Of a stretch of DNA of 64,000 nucleotides, positions 10,905-23,439 are shown piece by piece. The stretch comes from Phascolarctos cinereus (Eukaryota; Chordata; Mammalia; Diprotodontia; Phascolarctidae), in the NCBI RefSeq assembly GCF_002099425.1, contig NW_018344058.1:6998501-7062500 (forward strand). Reading direction: 5' to 3'. The position numbers and the translations under genes were made by a program. Within the stretch, counting starts at the first letter, position 1, and each line of letters opens with the position of its first letter. The notes under the pieces were generated by a model that was given only the letters and a program-made list of their open reading frames with translations, was not told the origin of the DNA and did not search any database.

Positions 10905-11795
10905 AAATATTGACTTACCTTCCCACTTTCCTATTTCTGTAGATGGCCCCACTATATCCCAGTCACATAAGTTCAAAACCATAGAATCATCTTTGACTCT
11001 TCCCTCTCACTTATCATCTTTCCCCCAATCCAATCAATGATCATGTGCTATTCATTCTATCTCTATAATATTTCTCACATCTATAATATCTTCTACACTC
11101 ATGCTGACACTACTTTGGTTTAAATGCTCATCACCTCTTGCCTAAGTTATTGGCACTCCTACTATCTTGCTGCCTCTGATTATTCCACTTTCTCGTCCAT
11201 CTTTCAATCCACTTCCATGTAGTCTCTCCAAAGAACATGCCATTTCCCTACTCTGAATTTCCAGTGACTCCCTAATGTCAATATAATGAAATATAAATTC
11301 CTTAACATTTGAGATTCTCCACAATTTGTCTTTCATCTGCCTTTCCAGTCTTATTTCACTTATTTTCCATCATATGCTCTATGTTCTAGCCATATCAGAT
11401 TTGAAGCTGTTGCCTAATTTTGTTCTGTATTCCTCTACCCCTGTGCATTCCTATGGACCATTTGCTATGCCTGAGAGTCACTTGCTCTTCTTCACTACTT
11501 GTTGAATCCTTTTCTTCCTTCAAGGCTTAGATCAGAGACCTTCTCTTCAGTGAAGTCTTCCTAGATCCTCCAACAGAAAGAGCTGTTTTCCTACTCAAGT
11601 TTTCTGTATGGATCTCTCTTTCACCCCATCACATTTTGCCTTGTACTATGTACTGTATTTGTATACATTATTATCTCCCACCTCCAACATATTTGGAAGC
11701 TCTTTTTTTTTTCATCTTCATATCTTTAGCAGATAGCACAGTGCTTTGTACATAATGGATTATTCATAAATATTTGTGGAATTAAATTGAATTTC
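10905..11795 (+). mobile_element. L2 LINE 3' portion
   Basis: It follows the marsupial L2 order at 42420-43570: the region before the C-terminal reverse-transcriptase end, then 'gaagtcttcctagatcctcc', and a tail close to 'agcacagtgctttgtaca' and 'aaatatttgtggaat'. It is heavily mutated with no open frame. Confidence 0.7.
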
Positions 11796-11799
11796 ACAA

Positions 11800-13180
11800 G
11801 GTAAAGAAAATGACTAGGGAGATTGCTACTCTGGAGCTGGTGCTAACCAACAAGGAGGAAGGAACTGTTTGATGATGTGGAAGTGATAATAACCTTGGCA
11901 AAAAGTATCTCTAGCATCTTAGAATTTGTGATAGAAAAGGGCGGTGATTTTGAGGCCTTCAGAGTAAAGCTGATAATGATTCCATAACCTGAGATACTAA
12001 ACATGATGAACCAAAAATGATGAAAATCTGACAAGAATGAAATTCTTATCACGCAGTCCTGAATAATGACAGTGAAGGAGAACATGGGAAGGCATTTAAA
12101 GAGAATAAAGATATTGTCTGAAACTGGGACTCAGAGGGCATAGATGAGTTAGGAGGACAAGGGCAGGTTGGGGGCACACACATGGGGAAGACCTAAGCTA
12201 TAAGGAAACAGCATGAATCTGAACAAAATATTCTTTCCTGAAATTCCTGTATTTCTGCTCTTTTATTTTCATCAGATTCTCTATGCTTTGAACTTTGACT
12301 GGTAACTGTCCCACCTCCTTTATTTTGCTATAGCCTTGGATGTAGATGTCTTGCAGGCTTTCTGATAGGACCAACTTGGCCTTTGGGTTACACATCTTTT
12401 CTTCTGTTTCCACCCTTATCTCTCCTTGATCCAGGCAAGGATTACCTTCTATTCCCTTCCACCCTCACAATCCCTGAACCCTCTTAGGGAGTTCCTTGAT
12501 TACTGGCACACGTCAGTCTTGTACATGATAGATGTTGCCACACATAGAGCTATCCAACAAAATCAGATTTTAAAAGGACATATGCAAAAGATGGGAAGGA
12601 AGGTTGGTTATAGAAGAGTGGTACAGGTCTGTAAGAAAAGTGTCAGGAAGTCTGGAATAAGCTAAAGCTTGAGAAATGTTCTAAGGATAATACAATGTGA
12701 TATTTTCCTGTCAAATCCAAGTCAAGCTGGTCTAAATCAGTTTGATACAGTTCAGTTGTTACAAACTGATCCAGTTCAATCGGGTCCAATTCAGTCCAGT
12801 CCAATTGGTCATAGGGACTCACACCTCATCAGTATATTCCATACACTCTGACCATCTAACTGGGGGGAAGGGCAGAGTAAAAAAGTCCTTCTGAAGCATC
12901 CATTCAAAAAGACTCCCAGGATAGCCATCTCTTCATGTCCCACCAGGACCACTCCTTTTATTCTATTCCATCACGCCCCTAAGAAAACTTATCATTAGGA
13001 AACTCATCATCATTCCATATTACAGTAATTTTGGAACCAATATCTCAAAAGCAACCTCAATATCCTCTGGTTCTCTCATTGGAGTGCTAGAATACTGGAG
13101 TGAAGGGTAAAATTTCTCTGCAAAGCTGGCATCTCTTTCCAGGTGAGCCGTCTGTTCATACATATTGTATACACGTCCAC
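11800..13180. other. Unassigned stretch with a degenerate short repeat
   Basis: No gene is recognised. Short open frames lack domains. A degenerate tandem patch based on 'ccagt' and 'tcaat' lies at about 12715-12815. Confidence 0.45.
12715..12815. repeat. Degenerate (ccagt/tcaat) tandem patch
   Basis: Words such as 'gttcagttgtt', 'ccagttcaat' and 'tccagtccaatt' recur every five to ten bases. The reading frame through it is low complexity. Confidence 0.5.
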
Positions 13181-13184
13181 TTGA

Positions 13185-13335
13185 AAGGTAGTATAATCAA
13201 TAGAGTGCTGCGCCTGGAATCAGGAAGACCTGAGGTCAAATCTAGCCCTACCCTTACTAGTCATGTGACCTTGGGCAAGCCAATTAACCTTGCTCTGCCT
13301 TGGTTTCATCAAATATGAAATGAGGAGAATAATAG
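13185..13335 (+). mobile_element. MIR/THER-type SINE
   Basis: It has 'agtataatcaatagagtgct', 'ggaatcaggaagacctgagg' and 'catgtgaccttgggcaagc', then the MIR-like region with 'ttgttgtgaggctc'. Confidence 0.75.
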
Positions 13336-13644
13336 CATCTATCTTCCAGGATTGTTGTGAGGCTCAAAAGAGAGAATGAATCCAGACTGTGAATAGAGAA
13401 ATACCTGACAATTTGAGGAGGATGGAGAAAGCATCAACAATGAAGGAAATGAGAAAAGGCTTCCTTTGGGAGATGGCATGTGAGCTGCACCTCGAAGAAA
13501 GATAGGGATCATAAGGGACAGAGGTGAGAAGAGAGTTGATTCCAGACATGGCAGACAGCATATACAAAACCCCAGGTGAGGAGGGCTCCAAATTGAGTGT
13601 GGGATAATTGTAAGCAGGCTAGTTTGTCTTTAACAAAATGTATG

Positions 13645-13783
13645 TAAAGGAGAATAATGAATGAAATGAATGAATGAAAAAGCATTTAACATATGCTCCC
13701 TATGTACTAAGTACTATGTACTAATTAAAAGGAAAACAAAACAAAACAAAAAGCAAAGAGAGTCTTTGTCCTCAATGAGATTG
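13645..13783 (-). mobile_element. L2 3' tail, left of an L1 insertion
   Basis: The tail repeat 'gaatgaatgaaa' is followed by the L2 3' end read on the - strand ('aagcatttaacatatgctcc'). The L2 sequence resumes at 14711 after an L1 piece, and 13686-13783 is repeated at 14711-14809. Confidence 0.7.
13686..13783 (+). repeat. About 98-bp direct repeat flanking an L1, left copy
   Basis: Aligned with 14711-14809 the two copies agree at roughly 90 percent, including 'actaagtactatgtactaat' and 'gcaaagagagtc'. They sit exactly at the edges of the L1 piece. Confidence 0.85.
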
Positions 13784-14385
13784 CCTTATTTTTTTTTGTC
13801 CTTCATTTTTTTTAATGTGTGTTTTTAAAATTTTGGGTTCCAAATTTTCACAACTTCCTCCCTCCCCTTTCACCCTCACAGAGAAGGCAAGCAACTTGAT
13901 GCAGGTTATACACATGTAGTCATGCAAAACACTTTCATAATAGTCATGTTGTGAAAAACTAAGTATATTTCCCCTAATCCTATCCCACCCCCCATTTATT
14001 CTATTCTTTCTTTTGACCCTGTCGCTCCTTAAAAGTGTTTGCTTCTGATTACCCCCTCCCCCAATCTGTCCTCCCCTCTATCATCCTCCTGCTCTCTTGT
14101 CCCCCTCCCTCACCCCCATTTTCCTTAGGGTAAGATAGATTTCCATACCCAGTTGAGTGTGTATGTTATTCCATCCTCAAGCCGAATCTGATGAGAATAA
14201 GATTCACTCACTCCCTCTCACCTTCCCCCATTTCCCCTCCACTGTAAAAGCCTTTTCTTCTGTTTTATGTGAGATAATTTATCCCATTCTACCTGTGCCT
14301 TTCTTCTTTTCCCAGTAGAATCCTCTCTCACCACTTACTTTTATTCTCCAGATATCACTCCTTCATTTTCAACTCACCCTGTGCC

Positions 14386-14450
<65 letters not shown>

Positions 14451-14710
14451 CATACATACATATAATTTTTTCCTTCCAACTACCCTAACACTGGCAAAGG
14501 TCTCATGAGTTACAAATATCATCTTTCCATGCAGGAATGTAAACAGTTCAACCTTAATAAGTCTCTTATGATTTCTCTTTCCTGTTTACCTCTTCATGTT
14601 TCACTTGAGTCTTGTATTTGAAAGTCAAATTTTCTATTCAGCTCAGGCCTTTTCAACAAGAATGCTTGAAAGTCCTCTATTTCATTGAATGTCCATTTTT
14701 CCCCCTGAAG
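13784..14710 (-). mobile_element. L1 piece: 3' UTR joined to inter-ORF spacer (L1-C)
   Basis: The 3' UTR (about 13784-13965, 'ttgggttccaaattttcac' then 'agtcatgttgtgaaa') is joined directly to the spacer between ORF2 and ORF1 (about 13980-14710, with 'aaaagtgtttgcttctg' and 'gatgagaataagattcactc'). Essentially all of ORF2 is absent. A (tcta)n microsatellite lies inside. A second L1 in the window (53406-55315) has the same architecture. Confidence 0.82.
14387..14451. repeat. (TCTA)n microsatellite
   Basis: About 16 near-perfect tetranucleotide units, then 'catacatacata'. Confidence 0.97.
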
Positions 14711-14890
14711 GATTTAATATGTGCTCACTACATACTAAGTACTATGTACTAATTAAAAGGAAAACAAAACAAAAAAAGCAAAGAGAGTCCTTGCCCTCAA
14801 ATGAGATTGTATTCTAATAGGAAAGACAGCATAAATAGGGGAATGGTAGGAGAGGGCTGGCGTATTGTTCAGAAAGTTATTGGGCTAGTG
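14711..14890 (-). mobile_element. L2 3' tail, right of the L1 insertion
   Basis: It continues the L2 3' end ('gccctcaaatgagattgt', 'attctaataggaaagac') after the L1. The first 99 bases are the right copy of the flanking direct repeat. Confidence 0.7.
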
Positions 14891-15274
14891 AAAGTAGCTA
14901 TAAGCAAGTAAATTGCCATACTCATCAGAGTAGCAATGACAGTTTTGGTTTGAATATGTTTAGTTTTAGTATTGGAAGTGGGGAGAGATAGTTGGGGGGG
15001 TAGAAATCAGGGGGAGGAATTGAGGGTATGAGCTTGGATGACAGGTGACAGTTGAAAAAAAATGGCCAAGGGGTAAATTGAAGCATTCTTGGAGGCTAGT
15101 TCCGTGTTTCAGGGCATGAGGGATAGCCATCAATCAGGACAGGTAAGTTCCAAAGTAGAGTTCAGACATAACAAAGTCAAGTTTTTCTGGGTACACATAG
15201 TGTTTGAATCTCTCCAAGGAAGTGAGGCATGGGCTGAACCTGCTTATATGTAGTGGACCATATTTTAATTCTTT

Positions 15275-15885
15275 TTTTTTTGACAGGGTTATGAGAATGG
15301 CAGATAAGAGCAGTGCTATAGACATGATAGATTTGAATTTCATCAAGGTGTTTGACAAAAGTATCTCAAGATAGCTTTGTGAACAAGATAGAAGAATGTG
15401 GGCTAGATGACAGCATAATTATGTAGATTATAACTGGTTGGATGACTGGAGTCTGAGTGTCATTCACTTCTGTGGCTCAGTTTCCTAATCACTTAAATGA
15501 GCAGGTTGACTAGGTCAGTGTTTTCTTGAACTACACTGCAGATAGTTAAAACAGCTATATCATTGAGGGTAAGAACCACTTAGCCCTCATAGTAAGCAAC
15601 TTGCTGATCCTCAAAGGGATGGTATATAGAAGCCAGGGAGGAGGATTGTGCTGGGGATGGGAGGAGTAGGATGCAGTCAGAAGGAGAAGGAAAAGAGTCT
15701 GCGATTTTTAAAAGTTTATAGGTTTTAAGATGTGAAGTTGTATCTTTGATAGTAGAAGTTTTACTTTTACTAAATTAACATGGATAGTAAGGAAACAATA
15801 AATTGTGTGATTTTTTTGAGGTGTCTTCCAGCTCTGACATTCTATGATTGACAACTAAGGTCCCTTCAAGCTTTAAAATGATGAT
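15275..15885 (+). mobile_element. CR1/L3-like LINE relic
   Basis: About 15305-15360 reads SSAIDMIDLNFIKVFDK, close to the CR1 reverse-transcriptase motif (VDVVYLDFSKAFDKV). About 15820-15850 resembles the CR1 3' end ('cttccagctctgacattct'). The frame is broken. Confidence 0.6.
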
Positions 15886-15889
15886 TTTC

Positions 15890-17035
15890 TGAATTTTCTA
15901 TGATCCTACCCTATTAATATGAATTTTTCTTAAACCCAAACTTGACTTTAATCCATTCCCATTATTGTAGCATACCAAAAACCTTCTTTAGCTCTTATGC
16001 TTATACTAGAGGAACTCATTCTATATGTTGATATACCCTCATATACCATGGCTTCCCAAGTGATCATCCTTCTCAACTTCTTTGACCTACTTCTTCACTC
16101 AACCATCTATGGAGATGCTCATACTTTAGACTTTACCATCATGTGAATAATTGCTACCTCTATAATAATGAACTGTGAATGCAGTGCAGAAGGAGAGGGA
16201 GTGGTTCAGATGAAGAGCAACAGTGCTACATAGGGATTGCAGTTAAGAAAACTTTATAGCTACTCACAAGGGGAGGGAGAAAACAATGCCAATGGGGAAC
16301 AAAGAGTCTGTGTGCAGACTTCATTGCCCTTAGTCCATGCCTTGCACATGCTGAAGTGGTTTCAAATGTGCACATAGAATTTTAAACAAATAACCAACAT
16401 AACACTAATAGGGGACTCCTCCATGATAAGGGGGTGAAATTGTCTGTACCGTTGAAATGAGAGTATTTTCTGAATTGATTAATAATGAAAGAATGAGGCA
16501 CAGGAACCCAGAAAACTTAACTGTGCCATGCAAGCAAATCCTGGAGAGCACAGTATGGATGCCTGGTCTCTTGGTTTCTGAGCCTTAGTATGCACACAAA
16601 CTGGGGGGGGGGTAGATATTGGGGGCTGTACTGGTCAAACTAGTTTTCACTAGGTCATAGTGAAATTCTCCTTTCTAATTACATTCTTTTCTTCCACTTG
16701 TTTCACTTCTAAGCTGGTTCTTTGTTTTCACTGAAGCCTTCAGTTCCTTTATCCCTTTCTGGTTTTCCCCACTCTGTCCTCACAGTCTTGACTATACATT
16801 ATCCTCCACCATTTAATCTCTTGCTTCATTGTCTTAATGCCATACATGTCCTGTAATTTCTCAATCCTGGATTACCTGCCCCATTGCTCTTCTTCAATTC
16901 TCCTCCCAAGCTGCTCAAAGGAGCTGAAGGAAATTCCACATTGAATAAGAAGGAACATTATAAGGCAATGGTGGGGTGTATAAGTTGTGTTGTATAACCA
17001 ATAAAGAAATTTGAAGAACAGACATTTAAGAAATC
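15890..17035. other. Unassigned stretch
   Basis: No gene or named repeat is supported. A G-run lies near 16604-16612. Confidence 0.45.
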
Positions 17036-17039
17036 ATTA

Positions 17040-17300
17040 AAGAAATGTGCAACATTGGCAAATCACATGGCAAAAGCAAGGGATGGCAGGTGGACATACT
17101 GAGTGCTTGCTCTTTGCAATTTCAGAAGAAAGCAAGGAAAGCCTCAAACACATTTGGTGGACTCCTGTGGGAGGACATGGATAAGAATTGCATAGGTTAT
17201 GGGATGGCATGGATGGATGGTAATTCTCATTGTTGGAGGGAACATCCAAATCAATGAGATCACAGGTGATGCATCTGAGTATTTAAGTATTTCAAAAGTC
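17040..17300 (+). mobile_element. RTE-type LINE, C-terminal end of the ORF
   Basis: Pieces in two frames read HMAKARDGRWTY and PQTHLVDSCGRTWIRIA. These match the conserved end of RTE-like ORFs (HMARxxDNRWT, then PPTRWVDDLRxTxGKNWMRVA). It may be the same family as the RTE relic at 31617-32960. Confidence 0.6.
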
Positions 17301-17679
17301 CTGGGTCTAGCATTTTCATCACATACAGTCCTACACTTAGTTCCTGTCCAACAAACAAACATAAAAACAAACAAGTACACAAATATGGAATGCTAGAAAT
17401 GTGTCTAGACATTGTTTCATGTGAAAAATATCTGGGGTTTTTAATGGACTACAAATTCAATGTGTGTTAATAGTGTGACATGCTACCAAAAAACTCACAT
17501 GTGGTCTTTGGCTACACTAATAGAAATATAGTGCTAAGAACAAGTGGAATGATAGCCCAATTCTATTTTGCACTGGTGAGATGACGTTTAAAGTATTTTA
17601 TCAAGGTATCCATCATACATAAGAGGAAGATGAGCAATATGTTGAGTGATGCCATGCCATATAAAGATTGGTTGGAGGG

Positions 17680-18045
17680 AATAGATGTTTTAGCCTGGAA
17701 AAGAGAATAACGATTGACCATCAAGATATTTGAAGGGCTATTATATAGAGGGATCACACTTATTTTGCAAGATTCCATAGATCTAATTGGTGGAAATTAT
17801 GAGGATAGATTCTGGCTCTGTGTAAAGAGGAACTTCCTACACATTGGAGTTTTGCCCAACAGAGAATGGACTGCTGTGAGAATCCCATCATTGGAGTACT
17901 GCAAAAAGAGACTGGATAAACACATCTGGGCATGATGATAGCTCATGAAATTATTCCATTGGGCAGAAGTTTGAGATAGTTTAAGTCTAGCTTTCATTTC
18001 TATTTTCAGATTCTGTGACTGTATAACTATCTAGAAGTTCTCAGT
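17680..18045 (-). mobile_element. CR1/L3-like LINE 3' end
   Basis: The + strand shows the reverse complement of a CR1-type 3' end: 'agcctggaaaagagaata', 'atatttgaagggctatta' and 'aagaggaacttcctacaca'. The fragment at 41845-42090 is of a similar kind in the opposite orientation. Confidence 0.55.
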
Positions 18046-18049
18046 GAAA

Positions 18050-20350
18050 AAGAATAAGGTGAATCCTCATTTTTCTTGGATAATTTAGATGCATTTTTTC
18101 TTCTTTTTTTTTTGGGGGGGCTAAGGTACTATGTGACTACTCTTGATATGGACTCTGGCTTATTTTAATCAGTCATTATTTTTATACTTGGTGCATACAG
18201 CTTTACCTTATACTTGAACATGGAAAGCTTTTACATCTCTGCTCACCTGAGCCACAAATGAAGGGATGCTGATGTTTCTCTTTCTTTGTGCTAGTTCTGA
18301 AGTCTACAAACAGCCAATAAGTACTAGGGAATGTCTTTTGAAGTAAATGGTTATCTAGGTAGGCTAGAAAATGTTCCACAAATGGCTTCCATGACAACAA
18401 CCACCCCTGAAATTAAAAAAAAAAATCCTTTCATTTTTTCTTGAATTGATTTATTATAATCAAGTGAAATTATACAATATGGTGATTTATTCATGGAGTT
18501 TTAGAAGCCTATGACTTGATAGGTTTCTAGAATTCTTAGAGAACATCTCTGCCTTATGCACTGACAATGTTATGCTGCTCTATTGGACAATCAAGCCACG
18601 ACTTACAAAGCATTTCAGATAGCATTTAGCAGAGTTCCACATCAGAAGTTAATGTCTGAGGTGCAGAATTGTGGAATAGAATGGGAGTTGACAGCTTTGA
18701 CTGAAAACTGGTTAAGGGAATAAGTAAAGGGTAGCAACAAATAGGAAAAAAAATTAAGCTGGACAAAGAATATGAGTGAGAGACCTTGGGGAAGAGGATT
18801 GGACTGAGATTTGTTATTTACAGAAAGGACTCATCTACTAATGTAGTATGGAAATCAAATTCCTAAATCTTTTAAGCTCACAGTGCTGTTGAACCAGGAG
18901 AAAGTCTTGATCATTTAAAGTAAGTTTAGTTTGCTGAGTTAAAGTAAGTTGATTTGAAAAACAGTACTCTTGTTACAGGATGTAATGTTACCGATAGCTA
19001 AATGGGAAAATAGCAAAGAAAGCTCACTTCTAAAAATTGAGTGATGTTATAAAAAATTTGATAGCTTTCAATACTGAGAGTGTTTATGCACACATGTAAA
19101 TGAAATAGTAGTTTTTATTTACTGTATCTTGCTCTGGGCTAAAATGACACATTGTGAATCAACATCATCATTATTATGCCAATTATATCAAAATTAATTT
19201 TGTGTAGTGGATTAGAAGTTAGAACGTCAATAAAGCAGTATCTGGAATCCAAGTGATTAAAAGGGCCTTAAAACTGACAGAAAACAGCATCCACTACCAA
19301 CAAGGTCAGTTGAGAGGTGAGAAGCAGTGAAGAGAAAAGCATGTCTGGTGGAGAGGGACAGCAAAGCCCAGCTTATGTCAAATTCTTTTATCTGAGCATT
19401 CAGAATAGTGAGAACTGGCTACCAGATGCTGACATAGAACATGGGTGAACAGAGTCCTAAAATTGCTTTTCACCATTCTAGGAACTGGAAAGCCAGGTGC
19501 AGGAAGGGAGAAAGCTTAGAAGTTGAGAAGGCCAAAGAGGTGGGTTGTATTATTCAGCATAGGATAGGCTATATTAGAACATTGGAGGTAAAAGGCAAAT
19601 GCTAAGATATAAGATTAGGAGAACAAATAGAAACATTTGGATTAACTCTAAAGAAGTGGATATTGTATTAATTTGTGTTCTTGAAATTGAGAGAATGAAA
19701 ATGAAAATGAAATTTTTAAAAATTGAAAATGAAATTACAATTTTTTTGAAGTTTAGTTCCGTGGAAGGACAAATCACAAAGTGACATAATATAAAACAAG
19801 AAATACAGAAAAAAACCCACAATAGTACAAAGGTTTTGGTGTACAGAGGCAAACTGAAGCAAAGTTGTGTAATCAGAATTTCTCTGAGGATGTAATCACT
19901 AATAAGGATTTTTTCAGAACAATTGCACTATGAATGAAAGATTTTTACCTGCTGAATTTTGTGGATAATCGTCTCAACTCCATGACACTTTTGTGTCATG
20001 GGGACTACAAATTCTCTGGGCTGCAAACAGACCAGGGGAATGGGTACCCTTTCTTCCCCCTCCCCAACCTTTTTAAGATGTTTTGGGAGGCAGTCCCAGG
20101 TAATTTGAATCAGCAGCTCTGGAGTAAATTGTGGGACAAAGTTATAATCAGGGAGAGAGGGGGGAGAATTCCATTCATCTAGAGGACCAGATGAGAAGAG
20201 CTGACTAGCATGAGACACATCACCTGGTGCTGTGGAGAGAGAGAAGGCAAAAACAATCATTTACCATAAACCTACATGGTCTTGAAGACAGAAGCTCACT
20301 TGTGAAGTACAATAAGTATGGGTTAATCAGAAACAGAATATTAGTAATAA
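18050..20350. other. Unassigned stretch
   Basis: No gene is recognised. Frames at 19574-19852 (-) and 19928-20260 (-) show no domain. An imperfect purine-rich patch lies near 19690-19735. Confidence 0.45.
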
Positions 20351-20357
20351 TAAAAAG

Positions 20358-20388
<31 letters not shown>
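20358..20388. repeat. (GAT)n microsatellite
   Basis: Ten uninterrupted trinucleotide units at the edge of the next SINE. Confidence 0.95.
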
Positions 20389-20391
20389 ATA

Positions 20392-20642
20392 TAGGACTTA
20401 CCATATGACAGGTGCTATGCTAAATGCTTTCTATATATTATCTCATTTTATCCTCACAAAAACCCTGGGAGGTAGGTGATATTATTTCCCCTATTTTATA
20501 GGAGAGAAAAGTGAGTCAAACAGTGGTTAAGTGACTTACCCAAAGTCACACAGCTAGTAAGTGTGTGAGACTAGATTTGAACTCAGGTTTCTTCTGGACT
20601 CCAGGCCAGGTACTCCATCCACTGTGTCATATAGCTGCTACA
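20392..20642 (-). mobile_element. MIR/THER-type SINE
   Basis: It has 'attatctcattttatcctca', 'gtgacttacccaaagtcaca', 'cagctagtaagtgtgtgag' and the head near 'cactgtgtcatatagctgct'. Confidence 0.82.
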
Positions 20643-20644
20643 AA

Positions 20645-21600
20645 ACAGAACTGATGTATATACAGTTTTAGAGTTTGAGAATTCTACTAATGAGTTTATT
20701 TTTCAATGTATTAAAAAACCCTGTAAAACAAGTATGGCAAAAAAATGGATTTGGATCTATGCCACCTATCACATATCATAATAAAATCTAACTAGATTAG
20801 TGATCTAATGATCTAAAAGATATTTAGTTTGCATGTAACAGCCCAGGGCTCAAGCCTATTTGCATAATGCTCTCCTTATTGGTGAAAATTCATTACTCAA
20901 AGCTCCATGCCTGCGTGAGGGGCAGAGGGAATTAGACCTTGGAAGAGGAGGCACCTTGGGCTTCTGGCTTGAAGCTTAGAGAGAGAAGACACATGGTTCC
21001 ATATTCTCTTTGGGGAGAGGTTACTTACAAGAGAGAAAAGACTCTGGGAAGAAGCTGATGTGGAGGAGTCAGCACCTTGTTTATGTCCCTATCCTCAGTT
21101 TCCTACACACTAGACTCTTTGAATTTGCCTGTGCATGAGACGTGGATAATATGAAATATCTTATTCCCAGTGGAATGGTTCATTCACTGTGTCTATTATT
21201 TGGTTTGTTCTCATCTCTCTAACTTCTCTGGTTTCTGTTTGTTATTGGCTTGGATAAATGAATTTATTTGCTGTTCACTATGTGTGATCTTTGGGTAAAT
21301 GACATTCAGTGGAAAAGGAGTCATGTCTGGATATACAGCTTGAGCACTCCTTCCCTGTTAAGGGATAATAATCAAGAGTAGAGCTTGAACTAAAATTTAT
21401 TTGCTCTAGACTAACATGAGTCAACGAGTCAGGTAGATGTAATTTTAGCCTAGTGTCTCCTGTTTCAGGAGAGCAGAGCAGAGAGACTCATGGCCCCAAT
21501 CTCTTGCTCTACCCTTCATAGGAATCAAAGCCTTCCCAGGAAAGTGGTAGTAAAATTTAGGGTATATCTATTCAATCCACTCCATGAGCCACATCTAGAT
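20645..21600. other. Unassigned stretch
   Basis: No gene or named repeat is recognised. Confidence 0.45.
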
Positions 21601-21601
21601 C

Positions 21602-21655
21602 ACACACACAGACACACACACACACACACAGCACACACACACACACACACACACC
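21602..21655. repeat. (CA)n microsatellite, interrupted
   Basis: A run of cacaca units with gaca and gcac interruptions. Confidence 0.95.
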
Positions 21656-21734
21656 CTGCACATAAAAAAGTGGAAGAAAATTTTTAACTCAACTGTGGAG
21701 AGAGGAAACCTTTTCATCAATTCGACTAATAGAA

Positions 21735-21987
21735 TAAATTGTTGTTCAGTCATGTCTGATGCTTCATTACTCCATTTGGGGCTTTCTTGGCAGAGATACT
21801 AGAGTGTTTTGCCATTTCCTTTTCCAGCCCATTTTACAAGTAAGGAAATGCAAGCAAACAGAGTTAAGTGACTTGCCCAGGGTCACACAACTAGTAAGCA
21901 CCTGAGACCAGATTTGAGCTCAGGAAGGTGAGTTTTCCTGACTTCAGGCCCAGTACTCTATCCATTGCACCTCTTAGCTGTCCCTGT
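21735..21987 (-). mobile_element. MAR1-type core SINE with RTE-like tail
   Basis: It begins with 'ttgttgttcagtcatgtctg' (reverse of the RTE-like tail) and 'ttgccatttccttttccag'. It then has the core 'gtgacttgcccagggtcac' and ends at 'cctcttagctgtccct'. Confidence 0.85.
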
Positions 21988-22465
21988 AGATAAATTACTA
22001 GGTGATAAAATTGATGAGGTCAATGATGAAAATAGAAAAAGATTTTATGCAATAAAAGGTAGTATCTCTAAAATTAAAAGAAAAGAAATAAATATAAAAA
22101 GAAAAGAAAAAAATGTCAATTGAAGGTCTAATATCTAGAATCTTTGATACATATCTTTAGTATTAATAATATGCACCTTCCAGTGGAAAAAAAAAGATTT
22201 AAAAAAGCTTAAGGGAGAAATACAAACTTTAAGTTGCATGTGAAAAGGTGTTAAAATTCTCTAATTCAGAGTAAAGCGAATAAGGCAACATATCACCTTA
22301 TGATCATCAGAATGACAAAAATAGCAAAAAATGATAAAAGTTCAATGTTAGTGGTCCTGATATGTCATCGGTGAGATTATAGAAAGATACAAAGATTTTG
22401 AGCAGTAATGGTATTATTGGTAATATTGAGTTATAATGAAGTAATATTGGTAACAACGGTAATAT
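21988..22465. other. Unassigned AT-rich stretch
   Basis: A-rich with many adenine runs; nothing recognised. Confidence 0.4.
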
Positions 22466-22467
22466 TG

Positions 22468-22582
22468 AGTTAGTGTTGTGTAGTGAATTGGCTTTGGAAT
22501 CAAGAAGACCTGTATTCAAACTTATCTTCTAAAATATATTTGCTGTATGATCTTAGTATCTCACTCAACCTCTCAGTGATTT
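22468..22582 (+). mobile_element. Degraded MIR/THER-type SINE
   Basis: It has 'ggaatcaagaagacctgta' and 'ttcaaacttatc', followed by the core-like 'ctgtatgatctta'. Confidence 0.6.
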
Positions 22583-23435
22583 GGAGCATTAAGAAATTAT
22601 TTTCTTCAGCGAGATTTTGCACTTCTTTTCCCATTTGGCCAATTCTGCTTTTTAAGCTGTTATTTTCTTCATTATTTTTTGTGCCTCTTTTACCAAGTTG
22701 TTAATTATCTTTTCATGTTTTCTTCCTTTGTTTTTATTTATTTACCTAATTTTCTCCTACTATTATTATTTGATTTCAAAAAAAATATTTTTTAGCTCTT
22801 CCAGGAATTCTTGTCTGGCTTATGTCCAACTCACACCTTTTCTTTGGAGGCTTTGCTTGTTGCTGTTTTGACTTTATTGTCTTCTTCTGAGTTTGTCTCT
22901 TGATCTTCCTGTCACCATAGTATCTTTTTATGGCAAGATTTTTTTTTATTTGCTCATTTTCCCATGTTATTTCTTGATTTTGAATTTTTTGTTCAAATTG
23001 GGCTCTGTTTCCTGTTGTGGGGGTAGGAAGGATACTATCTTAAACCTCAGGTTTTTTCAAACTGTTATTTTCAGATCTAGCTCTAGGGGTTTGAAAGTTT
23101 GCAGTGCTTCCAAGGTGGTATGATCTCAGAAGAGGTGTGGTCACTGCTCTCATTGTCTCCACTCTGTTCTTTACCCAGGAAGGGCCCCTGATCCATTGGG
23201 ATTGCAGTTGATACGCTTCCTCTTGATGCCTTGTGAGCAAATGCGATACTTCTCCTCAGGGACCCAACTCTATCTTGAGGGAAGTACTCCTCTCTCTTCA
23301 AACTATGACCCAGAAGTGTGTATAGGCAATGGAGCTGCCAAACAGTATCTGATCCTGCATGTAGAGCAAGCACAGACGTCCCTTGTAATCTCTTTCTGAT
23401 CAATTGCCAAGTCTCCTCACCATCTCTGCTAGTCA
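22583..23435 (-). mobile_element. L1 5' portion: ORF1 N-terminus and 5' UTR (L1-D)
   Basis: The ORF1 coiled-coil part (about 22583-23000, 'ccatttggccaattctg') leads into the 5' UTR (about 23000-23435, 'aggaagggcccctgatcc' and 'aatctctttctgatcaattg'). It matches L1-A at 5090-5371 plus 6291-6560. The piece lacks ORF2 and the 3' end. Confidence 0.8.
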
Positions 23436-23439
23436 GTCA

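Noticed and set aside
14387-14451. CRISPR-like array
   Set aside because: It is a simple tetranucleotide microsatellite with no spacers; the genome is mammalian.
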